DNA of 37,932 nt from Alphaproteobacteria bacterium. Its GTDB lineage: Bacteria > Pseudomonadota > Alphaproteobacteria > Rickettsiales > UBA3002. Below the pieces are notes generated by a model that searched no databases, had not been told where the DNA came from, and worked only from the letters and a program-made list of their open reading frames with translations. A program made the translations under genes and the position numbers. Every line of letters begins with the position of its first letter. Position 1 is the stretch's first letter. The stretch lies in assembly GCA_022841525.1 (NCBI GenBank), contig JALHRI010000015.1, positions 1 through 37,932 on the forward strand. Direction: 5' to 3'. Positions 1 to 8,357 of the stretch are shown piece by piece.

Positions 1-5
1 GGTGA

Positions 6-20
6 GGGTGCTTCGCACCC
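6..20. terminator. short GC hairpin at the left edge
   Basis: GGGTGC and GCACCC form a perfect 6-bp stem around a TTC loop. It lies just past the stop of the minus-strand coq9-like gene and could end that transcript. No T-run follows on the plus strand, and the minus-strand continuation leaves the window, so the terminator reading is uncertain. Confidence 0.3.
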
Positions 21-56
21 AGATGCTAGGGAATAATTTTAACCCAGTATAAAAAT

Positions 57-695
57 TCACGCCCTCCGGGCGCCGGTGAACCAGTCACTGCAGGTTTGCC
101 ACTGGGTTTTGCACTTGGCTTTGGCCTTTTCAAACTGCATCACATTCTCAATACGCGCGCGCAGGAAGCGTTCGGTGTCGGCAAGCGCATCGCTCTCATC
201 GCGCAGCCAGACATGTAAGGTGAGGGCATACACATTGCCCAAAATAATCCGCTTGGTGTAAAAATTATAATCCGTACTGGTGTCACCCGCCGCGCGCCAG
301 ATCGTATCCACCGTATGGTACAATGCTTTGGTTGCGTGGGCTGCGTTCCACGGCAGGCTGAGAAGCGAGGTGCCACGGCGAATGGCCTCACGTTCGTGCG
401 TGTGGTGGCGCAGGCGCTCCATCACGCCTTCAAAAATACGCTCACGAATTTTTAAGGATGCAAAGTCGCTGCGTGCTTCCAAACGTGCGCGCAAGGCCTC
501 ATCCGCCATGCGGCTATGATGCAGCAGCGCATCCAGCGCGCCGCGCGGGAAGGCTTCGCGCACCTGTGCAGCAGAAATGCCAAGCTCGTCCGCGCAGCGG
601 GCAAGCACCTGATCGTGCCAGCCATCAAACGCCGCGTGCGTCAGCATGGCTGCAACCAACTGGTCTTTCAAACGATGCGCTGAATCATCCACCAT
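57..695 (-). CDS. COQ9 family ubiquinone biosynthesis protein
   Basis: COQ9-family protein, expected to assist the ubiquinone hydroxylation steps as a lipid-binding partner of the biosynthetic complex. The ATG at 695 gives 212 residues, normal for bacterial members. An in-frame TTG at 731 would add 12 residues; neither start has a clear Shine-Dalgarno. The N-terminal third has a TetR-like helical layout (AMLTHAAFDGW, then LGISAAQVREAFPRGALDAL), as expected because COQ9 is a TetR-fold protein. The C-terminal half is helical, with Trp- and Tyr-rich stretches (TIWRAAGDTSTDYNFYTKR) typical of the family. A UbiH-type hydroxylase lies at 8358, so two Q-pathway functions are in the window, though not in one operon. 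The family call rests on motif recognition. Confidence 0.85.
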   Translation of the reverse strand: MVDDSAHRLKDQLVAAMLTHAAFDGWHDQVLARCADELGISAAQVREAFPRGALDALLHHSRMADEALRARLEARSDFASLKIRERIFEGVMERLRHHTHEREAIRRGTSLLSLPWNAAHATKALYHTVDTIWRAAGDTSTDYNFYTKRIILGNVYALTLHVWLRDESDALADTERFLRARIENVMQFEKAKAKCKTQWQTCSDWFTGARRA

Positions 696-801
696 GTGCG
701 CACTATAACGCAGTCGAGGGCTGAGAGACAATGATTGATTGGTAAGAAATGTCGGCCATAGCAGCTAAACATGTGCGCTCTTAGAGGATGAGCAAGACTC
801 G

Positions 802-2238
802 CTAGCTTTGAATCGGCGTTAGCTTCGTGTGTTTGACAGATTGCACCTGCGGGGTTTCGAGTACGGCTTCCTCAGGAATATGCAGGCAGACAATCGTGCC
901 CTGATTCTTCATCGCATCGATGCTGAGGCGGCCATTTTGCCTGGCCATCAGCTCTTTCGCCATGGAAAGCCCAAGGCCAATCCCATCCCCATTCATCTGG
1001 AAATAGGTGGCTTCAGCGGCCAGTGCTTCGCGGATAAGGCCTAGTTTTTCAGCATCAATCCCTGGCCCGCGATCGCGAATTGCAATCAGCACGCCATCGT
1101 TTTTCTGACGCTTCATCGACAGATGAATGGTCGAATTTTCGCGGGCGTAGCGCAGGCAGTTTTGCATCACATGCGACATCGCCGCGCTCAGCATACGCGG
1201 GTCGCAGTGCAGGCGAATATCTTCCGTGACATCCAGTGCGATGGTGAGTTTGCGCGCAAATGCAGCATGGGTGTGCATGCCGCGCAGATCTTCCATTACC
1301 TCAAGCAGGCTTGAAGGGCGCGGCTGCGGCATCATGCCGCCGGAATCAAGCGCTGCAATATCCAGCAGCGTGCTGATTTTGTTGAGCAGCTCCGCGCCAG
1401 AATCATGAATGTGATTGACATATTCATGGTAGGTTTCATGCCCTATTTCACCCAGCACACCTTCGCGCATCATTTGCGAAAAGCCCATAATGGCGTTAAG
1501 CGGCGTACGAAGTTCATGCGACATGCAAGAGAGAAATGCCGAGCGACCACGATTGGCCTTTTTTAACGAAACTTCCGCACGGGTGAGCGCTTCTTCGAGC
1601 TGCTTTTGCACCGTGACATCGTAAAAAAGTACCAGAGTTTGCCGTTCTTGATCCGACGGCTTGATTTCCATCATCAGCGCGCGCGAGGGCACGCTGTCAA
1701 AGGCGCGGGTATGCACCAGAATTTGTGAGGGCAGCGCTTCTTCGCAGGCGATCTCTAACATCCGGTGCGCCTGATATTGGCATGCGCTATCCAGCGCCAT
1801 CATCCACTGATCGGCCATCATCATGCCGCCGGGAATGCCGGTAATATCTTCAAAATTCTCCGAGCATGCGACAAACCCCTGACCAGATTGCCACACACCA
1901 AAGGCAGTTTTGCCTTCCCGTGCCAGCCGCGCAAGGTGCGCCTCCTGGGGTTCCATGCTGCGTGGATTGGTGACTGAGGCGGTCGCGGCAGAACTGAGCG
2001 CCGTAACGCATGATGAGGCGCTGTTTATCGGCAACAAACTGCGTAACTGCTCGATGCGCGCCAGCTCTTGTTCATAGATTTCAAACTCAGGACTATGCGA
2101 GGAGAGGGGGGGCGATACATCTTGATACTTACGTACAGCATTGCTGTGTACATTAACCGTAGCCAATTGACTTGGCTTATAAAACTGGTCTACAAAGTGC
2201 CACCACATGCATGTGAGTAAGGCCGAAAAATTTTGCAC
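802..2238 (-). CDS. soluble PAS-domain sensor histidine kinase
   Basis: Hybrid-free histidine kinase of 478 residues from a GTG at 2238. The start is uncertain: ATGs at 2208 and 1956 are possible and none has a good ribosome site. Residues 50-70 look helical, about 108-210 form a PAS-like sensor region, and 211-232 a helical linker. The HisKA H-box MSHELRTPLN carries the phosphoacceptor His241. The ATPase domain has its N-box at Asn360, the G1 motif DRGPGI at 389-394 and the G2 motif GDGIGLGLSMAK at 417-428. There is no convincing transmembrane segment or receiver domain, so a cytoplasmic sensor working with an unlinked response regulator is inferred. No regulator gene adjoins it. The sensed signal cannot be read from sequence. 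Confidence 0.9.
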   Translation of the reverse strand: MQNFSALLTCMWWHFVDQFYKPSQLATVNVHSNAVRKYQDVSPPLSSHSPEFEIYEQELARIEQLRSLLPINSASSCVTALSSAATASVTNPRSMEPQEAHLARLAREGKTAFGVWQSGQGFVACSENFEDITGIPGGMMMADQWMMALDSACQYQAHRMLEIACEEALPSQILVHTRAFDSVPSRALMMEIKPSDQERQTLVLFYDVTVQKQLEEALTRAEVSLKKANRGRSAFLSCMSHELRTPLNAIMGFSQMMREGVLGEIGHETYHEYVNHIHDSGAELLNKISTLLDIAALDSGGMMPQPRPSSLLEVMEDLRGMHTHAAFARKLTIALDVTEDIRLHCDPRMLSAAMSHVMQNCLRYARENSTIHLSMKRQKNDGVLIAIRDRGPGIDAEKLGLIREALAAEATYFQMNGDGIGLGLSMAKELMARQNGRLSIDAMKNQGTIVCLHIPEEAVLETPQVQSVKHTKLTPIQS

Positions 2239-2326
2239 ACACCAATGCTAAACGTTCAAAAATAAAAAAGCAGTGCAGATTTCACATCATTTGTGGCGGA
2301 ATTATCGCAAGCCCTTGCCGGTATGT

Positions 2327-2584
2327 TTACGCAGCCAGTAGCGGATCAAGTTTTCCGGCTTTATCCAGCGCGTATAAATCATCGCAGCCGCCAATATGTG
2401 CGCCACCGATAAAAATTTGCGGCACGGTGCGGCGGCCGCCGGCACGCTGAATCATGGCCTCGCGCAGCGCATCGTCGCCTTCAACATTGATCTCGTTGAA
2501 GCTCTGGCCTTTGCGCTTGAGCAAATCTTTCGCGCGCACGCAGTAAGGGCAGACATTGGTGGTATAAATTTCGATGGCAGCCAT
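2327..2584 (-). CDS. grxC: glutaredoxin (GrxC type)
   Basis: Dithiol glutaredoxin of 85 residues, the usual size. It uses glutathione to reduce protein disulfides and mixed disulfides in the cytoplasm. The CPYC active site is at residues 12-15, followed by the TVPQIFI cis-proline segment and the GGCDDL glutathione-binding motif. An AGGAG sits just before the ATG at 2584. It is the last gene of a minus-strand run, 11 bp after the stop of a glutathione S-transferase gene, which fits a shared glutathione role. Confidence 0.95.
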   Translation of the reverse strand: MAAIEIYTTNVCPYCVRAKDLLKRKGQSFNEINVEGDDALREAMIQRAGGRRTVPQIFIGGAHIGGCDDLYALDKAGKLDPLLAA

Positions 2585-2595
2585 AAATTCTCCTC

Positions 2596-3273
2596 TTAAA
2601 AATCAAGATCGGTGTAGTGCGCTGGCGGGGCGAAGCTTGCGATACGGTCTTCCAGCAAATCACGAAATGCGGGGCGCGATTTGATCAGCGCGTACCATTC
2701 TTTCACTTGCGGGAAGGCTTCCCAATCCACATCGCCCAAATAATCGAGACTGGAGAGATGCGCGGCCGCGCTAATATCTGCCAGCGTGATATATTCCCCC
2801 GCTAGCCAGTTGCGGCTTTTGAGCAAATGCTCAATATATTCCAGATGTACCGGCAGATTTTTTTTGCCCGCGCGAATCGCCTCTGAGGAAGGCTCGCCGT
2901 AACCCAGCACGCGCTTGTATATTTTTTCAAACAGCACCAGCGCGGTGACTTCGCGCTCGAACTTCACATCGAACCATTCAATTAAGCGGCGCACTTCCGC
3001 GCGCTCGGCGAGACCTGCGCCAAAAAACTGGATCTCAGGGTACGCCTCATCCAGATATTCGCTGATCGCATAGGCGCCAAGAATCGTGTGACGCTCCCCG
3101 ACGAGCACGGGCACTTCACCCGCAGGGTTGAGGGCAAATAATTCCGGCTTGCGCAGCCAGAAATCCTGCTGGGTCAGGCTGAAGGAAACATTCTTCTCAC
3201 GTAGCATCAGCCTTACTTTGCGGCATGCCGGAAGTAACGGCGAGTGATGTAAAATGTACGATGCTAAAGTCAT
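2596..3273 (-). CDS. glutathione S-transferase family protein
   Basis: 225-residue GST-fold protein. The N-terminal thioredoxin-like half (residues 1-80) contains SPLLPACRKVRLML, the NPAGEVPVL cis-proline segment and a glutathione-contacting E-Y/SEYLDEAYPE helix. The C-terminal helical half runs to the end with a TLADISAAAHLSSLDYLG motif. The sequence resembles the stringent-starvation/FzlA-like group of alphaproteobacterial GST-fold proteins more than classical detoxifying enzymes, so transferase activity is not assured. It is preceded by the NDUFA9-like gene (12-bp gap) and followed by grxC (11-bp gap), so co-transcription is likely. The substrate is unknown. Confidence 0.85.
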   Translation of the reverse strand: MTLASYILHHSPLLPACRKVRLMLREKNVSFSLTQQDFWLRKPELFALNPAGEVPVLVGERHTILGAYAISEYLDEAYPEIQFFGAGLAERAEVRRLIEWFDVKFEREVTALVLFEKIYKRVLGYGEPSSEAIRAGKKNLPVHLEYIEHLLKSRNWLAGEYITLADISAAAHLSSLDYLGDVDWEAFPQVKEWYALIKSRPAFRDLLEDRIASFAPPAHYTDLDF

Positions 3274-3285
3274 GTAGCTGAGCGC

Positions 3286-4209
3286 TTACTGACGCATAAA
3301 GCGTGCTAAAAGTTGCGGAAGCACAGCTGCAATGGCGGTGGGTGTAACGCCCAGATCGCGCAAGGTAAGCGCCCCTTCGCTGACGATATTATGGTGCTTC
3401 AGCAGTTTGAGTTGATCGCGCGTGAACGGCGCTTCAAACGGCAAGAGGTCAAAGAAAAATGCCTGCATTTTGGCAATCGGCATCGGGATAGATATGAGGC
3501 AAATGTTACGATGCGTCGTGGTGCCGATCATCGCCAGCATCTCGCGGAAGCTATAGCGGGCATCGCCGCCAAGCTCATAGGTTTTGCCCAGCACTTCCGC
3601 GCGTGCCAGGCAGGCGAGAATCGACGCCACCACATCCAGCACGTAGACGGGCTGGAACAGATTTTTGCCGCTACCAAGCACGGGCAGCGTGTGAGCGATC
3701 ATCGCCATGCGCGCAAAGCGCTGGAAAAAGCCGTCCTCCGGCCCGATGACCAGGCTGGGACGCAAAATCGTCGCGGCGGGAAAGGCGGCTCTCACCGCGT
3801 CTTCGCCGGCTTTTTTACTGGCGGCATAGGCGCTTTCCGGCACTTTCTCGATACCCAGTGCTGAAAGCTGAATAAAGCGCTCAGCCCCTTCAGCCTTTGC
3901 TTGCTGCGCAAGCAGCGCCGATGCGCTGTGGTGAATCGCAGCGAATTTCTGACGCCCTGATGGCTGCAAAATACCCACCAGATTAACAACCGCAAACGAG
4001 CCTTTCAACGCGCCTTTGAGCGTTTCAGGATTCGTCACATCCGCGTGTTGCAGCACGACCTGACCCACCTGACCGAAGGTTTTAACAAACGCGCCTTCTA
4101 CAATATCGCGGCAAAGTACGCGCACAATATAGCCCTCGCGGCAGAGCGCCTGCACGAGGTGCCGCCCGATAAAGCCTGTGCCACCAACTACGGATACAAT
4201 ACGTTGCAT
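3286..4209 (-). CDS. NDUFA9-like NAD(P)-binding epimerase family protein
   Basis: 307-residue atypical short-chain dehydrogenase of the group that includes complex I subunit NDUFA9. The N-terminal Rossmann motif is VVGGTGFIGRHLV at residues 7-19. A NLVGIL segment follows, then SALGI and a YAASKKAGEDAVR helix that holds the Tyr-Lys pair. The C-terminus is substrate-domain-like. The protein is expected to bind NADPH and, by analogy, to support respiratory complex I stability or lipid and quinone chemistry. A GAGGG lies before the ATG at 4209. It is the first gene of the minus-strand run with the GST and grxC genes. Confidence 0.88.
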   Translation of the reverse strand: MQRIVSVVGGTGFIGRHLVQALCREGYIVRVLCRDIVEGAFVKTFGQVGQVVLQHADVTNPETLKGALKGSFAVVNLVGILQPSGRQKFAAIHHSASALLAQQAKAEGAERFIQLSALGIEKVPESAYAASKKAGEDAVRAAFPAATILRPSLVIGPEDGFFQRFARMAMIAHTLPVLGSGKNLFQPVYVLDVVASILACLARAEVLGKTYELGGDARYSFREMLAMIGTTTHRNICLISIPMPIAKMQAFFFDLLPFEAPFTRDQLKLLKHHNIVSEGALTLRDLGVTPTAIAAVLPQLLARFMRQ

Positions 4210-4418
4210 AATCCCTCACTTACCCATCAGCTAAAGGCTTGAACGTGCAAAATCAAGCCTGCCTCGCGATTTTTTCAAGGGAGACGCGTTGTTTTTGGCG
4301 AAGTGAAGAAATGTGACAAATCTGTGAAGATTGCGGTTTATTTCGGCACTGCAACAAGACTTTGGTAGGGCACTCGCTGCATAATGAGGATCAATCTCTC
4401 TAACGTAATGATGAAATA

Positions 4419-6374
4419 GTGTTCGACGTGTCCCGACCTGACGATGATACCCAGCCAGCAGGCGCTTCTGCCTCTACTGCAGGCGCTTCTGCTGCCGAGC
4501 AGGCGTTTGACGATCTGGCAGCCAGAATGGCGCAACCTGACTTTGATATTGGTTCAGGCGCGTATGATGCATGGAAGAATATCGGGGAAAAATGGCTAAA
4601 CACACTACCTGAGTGGCTACGTGATATTTTTCAACAATGCAATCAAAGCCTAGCCATGCGCCGACTATATCAAGGCCCGCAAATGTCAGGAGCCATGAAG
4701 TTTTGGGGGCTGGTACTAAAGGAATGTGGGGATTATTTTAACGGCAACCATCATGGAGGGTTGTATCAAGAGGGTGTGAATCACCACATGCTTATCGAGC
4801 ATGACGGTAAAATTGGAAAGATTACAAAAAATGCCAAAGACTTGCAGGGCCGTAACATCGGATTTTACAGTCTTTTTCCTATGATATCAGGGGACGACCC
4901 CCATGCCGAATCGCGCTGGCCGCGCTTAGTTCTCACCAGCCATCACGCCCGTTCCGGCGGCCCAAAAGATGTCACGGCTATTACGCACGGCATTGAAGCC
5001 ATGATGCGGCAATGCTTTCCGAAGCAAGAAGGAAGAAAGCATCCGCCACTATACGATTTCAATACGAAGAGTTTTTTCGATCAGCTAAAAGAAGCACAGC
5101 AGCACACGCATGAACATCACCGCAAACAACATTTGGTGATGGGCTATGCCTGCGACGTTGAGGCGAATCCCTTCCTGAATGCAGCGGCGTTGCTGCGTAG
5201 AATCGGCGTGCTGTCATCATCGAAGAGTGATGCAAATTATGATGAGACTTCGCAAAGCGCTTACCGGTTGGCGAAAACTATTTTACAATGCCTGGTTACC
5301 GAGCCGGAGCGAATTGATCCCGACTTTAAGGGCTGGATCAAAGATCAAAAAAATTTCGGCTCAGAGCCACTGAAATTACGCCCGGATGCTGAGCGTGTCG
5401 CTCAGCACATCGCACTGATTGGTTACAGCAAAGGCGGCAATGTCGTATCCGATGCGATGCGCCTTCTCGTTGATGAACTGGGAAAAAAGCGCAGCGATGG
5501 TCGCTCACTCTTTTACATGGTTGATAAGCTGCGCTATGAGAGCATTTCACCGCAAGACGCGCACTATGTGCCGGTAAGCGCGGAGACGGCTAAGCAGACG
5601 AATAGAAACATTGCTTCGATCGTTAAAAACATTCCACTCTTATCACTGGCGGCACTCGAAGTGCCGATGGCGCAGCGTTACAAGGATGCAGGAGTGCACC
5701 GCCTCAGTATTAATAATGAAAACGACCTGATTTCTGGCCATACGTCGCTCATGGACTCCGCCGCTCAGGATGAAGTGCTTTGGGTCAAGGGCACCCGCGA
5801 TCTGTTGGGTCATGAACCCAAACACGCGCTGGGTACAAAAGAAGAGCCAGGCTATATTTTGAAAAACCCGCAAGCGCGTCGTCGTGTGGAAGAGGTTTTC
5901 AGCGCGCTGTATGGTGCTGCGGCGATTGGAGCGCTGTCGTTCAAGTATGATGCCGCTCATATGCAGAAAAACCGTCTGGTGATTGAGCCGGCTGCCGGCA
6001 CGCCCGATGCGCTGATTATAGACCATTGTAAGGCGATCAAAGCCGCCTTGGAGAAGCATCGATTTACGGATGTGGTTGTTCCCGTGGAAAATAATTTACA
6101 TGAAATTCAGATTCACACCCATGAGCCGCTATTCCTTACGAAGCAACACCCAAATCAGCAGGAGATTGATGAGATTCTGGCCAATCTCGATCGCCTGAAG
6201 GCGGCGATGGATGATCTGCGCGATCATGAACCCAAATTAGTCGTGAATATGGGCATTAGCGATGACATCGCTCGCCACCGTGAAACCATTAAAAAATCTA
6301 CGTGGGCCGGGCGTGAAGATGCTGTGAAAGACGTTGATTTGGGCGCTAGAATGGCGGGATTGTTCGGAGGCTAA
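4419..6374 (+). CDS. large hypothetical protein with lipase-like GYSKGG elbow
   Basis: Unrecognised 651-residue soluble protein; no signal peptide or membrane segment is visible. The ORF opens with GTG at 4419, directly after a tiny ATG-ATG-AAA-TAG; an ATG at 4527 is another possible start. The first 30 residues are Ala/Ser-rich and low in complexity. The one clear motif is HIALIGYSKGGN, a GxSxG nucleophile elbow after a hydrophobic strand, placing Ser337 as the candidate nucleophile of an alpha/beta-hydrolase fold. A conserved-looking NENDLISGH stretch (Asp436, His441) could supply acid and base, as inference only. The C-terminal 150 residues are charged and helical. No neighbour suggests a pathway. 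It could be a secreted-effector-like hydrolase or a cytoplasmic esterase. Confidence 0.7.
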   Translation: MFDVSRPDDDTQPAGASASTAGASAAEQAFDDLAARMAQPDFDIGSGAYDAWKNIGEKWLNTLPEWLRDIFQQCNQSLAMRRLYQGPQMSGAMKFWGLVLKECGDYFNGNHHGGLYQEGVNHHMLIEHDGKIGKITKNAKDLQGRNIGFYSLFPMISGDDPHAESRWPRLVLTSHHARSGGPKDVTAITHGIEAMMRQCFPKQEGRKHPPLYDFNTKSFFDQLKEAQQHTHEHHRKQHLVMGYACDVEANPFLNAAALLRRIGVLSSSKSDANYDETSQSAYRLAKTILQCLVTEPERIDPDFKGWIKDQKNFGSEPLKLRPDAERVAQHIALIGYSKGGNVVSDAMRLLVDELGKKRSDGRSLFYMVDKLRYESISPQDAHYVPVSAETAKQTNRNIASIVKNIPLLSLAALEVPMAQRYKDAGVHRLSINNENDLISGHTSLMDSAAQDEVLWVKGTRDLLGHEPKHALGTKEEPGYILKNPQARRRVEEVFSALYGAAAIGALSFKYDAAHMQKNRLVIEPAAGTPDALIIDHCKAIKAALEKHRFTDVVVPVENNLHEIQIHTHEPLFLTKQHPNQQEIDEILANLDRLKAAMDDLRDHEPKLVVNMGISDDIARHRETIKKSTWAGREDAVKDVDLGARMAGLFGG

Positions 6375-6418
6375 TCCAGTCATTGCCTTCTTGCTTTATC
6401 AGCGCTAAGAAGCGCGTC

Positions 6419-7060
6419 ATGAAATTTGCCTGTCGTTTGTTATTTTTGTGCGCACTGCTTTGTGGCGCTTCTAGTGCCTATGCCGTAGTGGACACCAAAA
6501 AATACGCTGCTGAAATTGCCCGCGTCGAGGCGTTTTTAAGCACGCTCACCACCATTGAAGCGGGTTTCTCGCAAGTCGCGCCCTCGGGCGATCTTTCCAG
6601 CGGCGTCTTTTATTTTCAGCGCCCGGGGAAGATGCGCTGGCAATACACCAAGCCGCAGCCGCTGCTGCTGGTTTCCAACGGCGAAATCATCACCTATTTC
6701 GACCCCGAGCTGGGGCAGGTGAACTACGTGGATATTAACGATACACTGGCCGGATTTTTAACGAAGGAAACGCTAAAACTCAATACTAAAGCCACTGAGC
6801 TGACGGCATTTGATACGAAATATGGCACCATCCGCGCCACCATTCGCCAGCGCCAGGCGCCGGAAAATGGCACGCTGACGCTGGAATTTACCGATAAACC
6901 TCTAGTGCTGCGCCAAATGATTATTTCCGATGCCGCCGGCAACCGCACGCGTGTGGCACTGGCCGGTGCGGTATATGGCAAGAAACTCGATAAGTCATTG
7001 TTTATATTCAAAGATCCACGAGGGGCGGCGCCCAAACGCAAGGCCGGCTCGTTCCGCTGA
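6419..7060 (+). CDS. lolA: outer membrane lipoprotein carrier LolA-like
   Basis: Periplasmic chaperone family that carries lipoproteins from the LolCDE transporter to the outer membrane. The ATG at 6419 starts a classical signal peptide (MKFACRLLFLCALLCGASSAYA, cleaved near residue 22-23) in a 213-residue protein; a TTG at 6383 only adds a non-hydrophobic extension. The mature part shows the LolA pattern: an N-terminal helix with LTTIEAGFSQV, the strand series GVFYFQRPGKMRWQY, then P-x-LLVSNGE, YFDPELGQVNYVDI and L.FTDKPLVLRQM. The tail is basic (PKRKAGSFR). It sits 44 bp after the 651-residue gene on the same strand and may share its transcript. Confidence 0.88.
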   Translation: MKFACRLLFLCALLCGASSAYAVVDTKKYAAEIARVEAFLSTLTTIEAGFSQVAPSGDLSSGVFYFQRPGKMRWQYTKPQPLLLVSNGEIITYFDPELGQVNYVDINDTLAGFLTKETLKLNTKATELTAFDTKYGTIRATIRQRQAPENGTLTLEFTDKPLVLRQMIISDAAGNRTRVALAGAVYGKKLDKSLFIFKDPRGAAPKRKAGSFR

Positions 7061-7125
7061 GGCGCAAATCTTCACCAAACTGTCACACACAAACCGTAAA
7101 ATTTTAGCTAGATTGTAGCTATCAC

Positions 7126-7129
7126 GGAG
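7126..7129 (+). promoter_or_regulatory. ribosome binding site of the DUF1150 gene
   Basis: GGAG, eight bases before the ATG at 7138. It fixes this start over the out-of-frame ATG at 7133. Confidence 0.7.
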
Positions 7130-7137
7130 AACATGCC

Positions 7138-7359
7138 ATGCAATTATTTGACACACAAAACACCCAGGCCATCGAAGACCTGATGATGGCGATGGTGGGT
7201 ATGGATTCCGTTGCCTATATTCGCCCCGTCGCCTCGGCGCATGGGGTTGGCTACGCGGTTTGCGCTGCTGACGGCACCGAGCTTGCCACCTTTGACTCGA
7301 TGGACTCCGCCCTCATTACCGCCCGCTGGCACAATTTAGAGGCGTGCGTATTGCACTAG
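7138..7359 (+). CDS. DUF1150 family small protein
   Basis: 73-residue cytoplasmic protein matching the DUF1150 pattern: an N-terminal MVGMDSVAYIRPV stretch (residues 20-32), a central GVGYAVCAADGTELATF strand pair (37-53) and a helix with Asn-Leu-Glu near the end (HNLEACVLH). In Alphaproteobacteria this family often accompanies small heat-shock genes. None is present here; lolA precedes it and a strong bidirectional terminator follows. The biochemical function of the family is unknown. The start is supported by a GGAG ribosome site. Confidence 0.8.
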   Translation: MQLFDTQNTQAIEDLMMAMVGMDSVAYIRPVASAHGVGYAVCAADGTELATFDSMDSALITARWHNLEACVLH

Positions 7360-7376
7360 GCGACTTACGAAATACA

Positions 7377-7407
7377 CAAAAAACCGGCCTTCGCGCCGGT
7401 TTTTTTA
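7377..7407. terminator. bidirectional rho-independent terminator
   Basis: AAACCGGC (7381-7388) and GCCGGTTT (7395-7402) form an 8-bp stem around a 6-base loop. An A-run precedes it and a T-run follows, so it works on both strands. It separates the plus-strand DUF1150 gene from the convergent minus-strand xthA gene, whose TAA stop (7405-7407) lies within the T-run. Confidence 0.93.
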
Positions 7408-8196
7408 TACCTTTAATGTCACCACCACCGGCACGTGATCCGAGGTGGTGTCGTAATCCCTGGTTTCAGGGTGAATGCGAAAGGCTGAAATTTCCGGCGC
7501 CAGCGCCTGCGTTGCCCACACATGATCGAGCCTGCGGCCACGGTTGCTGGCCTTCCAGTCGCGATTTCTATAACTCCACCAGCTGTAGAGTTTTTCCGTG
7601 TCGGGAACAAACTGGCGCGCGACATCCACCCAGTTTCCAGCCGCCACGGCGGCGCGCATTTTCTCACGTTCAATATCGGTGTGGCTGACCACGTTTTTCA
7701 GTTGCTTGCTCGACCACACATCGTGCTCGTAGGGCGCAATGTTGAGGTCACCCACCAGCAGCGTACGCGATGTGTTCTTCACGCCGCCAGAAAAGCGGCT
7801 TAGCCAGTCCATGAACGTTAGTTTGTCGGCGAATTTGGGATTTTGCGTGGCATCAGGAATATCGCCGCCAGCGGGCACATAGAAATTATGGATCACCAAC
7901 CCGCACGCAAGTGTGGCGGCAATATGGCGCTTTTCGCCGTTACCCAGCACATCGTGCGTGGTGATGTTGCTCAATGGCAGCTTCGATAAAATCGCCACCC
8001 CGTGATAGCTTTTCTGGCCGGAAATGGCGGCGTGCGCAAAGCCCAAATCGCGCAGCATATCATGCGGGAAGGCGTGGTCTTCGACCTTGGTTTCCTGCAC
8101 GCATAGCACATCCACCGGCTGCGTTTGCAAAAACGCGCGCAGCATCGGCTCGCGGATGCGGATGGAGTTGACGTTCCAAGTGGCGATCGTGGTCAT
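7405..8196 (-). CDS. xthA: exodeoxyribonuclease III
   Basis: Magnesium-dependent AP endonuclease and 3'-5' exonuclease of the ExoIII/APE1 family, acting in base excision repair. The 263 residues match the usual length. Active-site motifs are in order: TWNVNS (Asn8), QETK with Glu35, NFYVPAGG, GDLNIAP with Asp150 and Asn152, RRLDH and the terminal TSDHVPV with the Asp253-His254 pair. The ATG at 8196 gives the canonical beginning MTTIATWNVNSIR. It is a single gene, convergent with the DUF1150 gene and divergent from ubiH. Confidence 0.97.
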   Translation of the reverse strand: MTTIATWNVNSIRIREPMLRAFLQTQPVDVLCVQETKVEDHAFPHDMLRDLGFAHAAISGQKSYHGVAILSKLPLSNITTHDVLGNGEKRHIAATLACGLVIHNFYVPAGGDIPDATQNPKFADKLTFMDWLSRFSGGVKNTSRTLLVGDLNIAPYEHDVWSSKQLKNVVSHTDIEREKMRAAVAAGNWVDVARQFVPDTEKLYSWWSYRNRDWKASNRGRRLDHVWATQALAPEISAFRIHPETRDYDTTSDHVPVVVTLKV

Positions 8197-8308
8197 AGCG
8201 ATGGTTTAGTGAAAAATATTTCGCGTGTCATTCGGATAGTCTGTTTGCACAGGGTACACGATACGGCGCAAGGGCGCCTTTATCATGTCCCCAGGCCGTG
8301 TTCCTTTC

Positions 8309-8336
8309 GATTCACGATTCACTATTCACGATTCAC
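8309..8336. repeat. four tandem heptamers (GATTCAC)
   Basis: Three copies of GATTCAC and one TATTCAC lie head to tail (8309, 8316, 8323, 8330) in the xthA-ubiH intergenic region, 21 bp before the ubiH start. It could be slippage-prone or a binding site; no partner protein is evident. Confidence 0.7.
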
Positions 8337-8357
8337 CATCTGTGCTAAACCGCGCCT

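Noticed and set aside
3313-3864. 183-codon plus-strand ORF opposite the NDUFA9-like gene
   Set aside because: The opposite strand encodes a clear Rossmann protein; the product is His/Arg-rich, typical of a shadow frame.
6383-6418. TTG-started extension of lolA
   Set aside because: It would bury the signal peptide behind 12 polar residues; the ATG at 6419 is the natural start.
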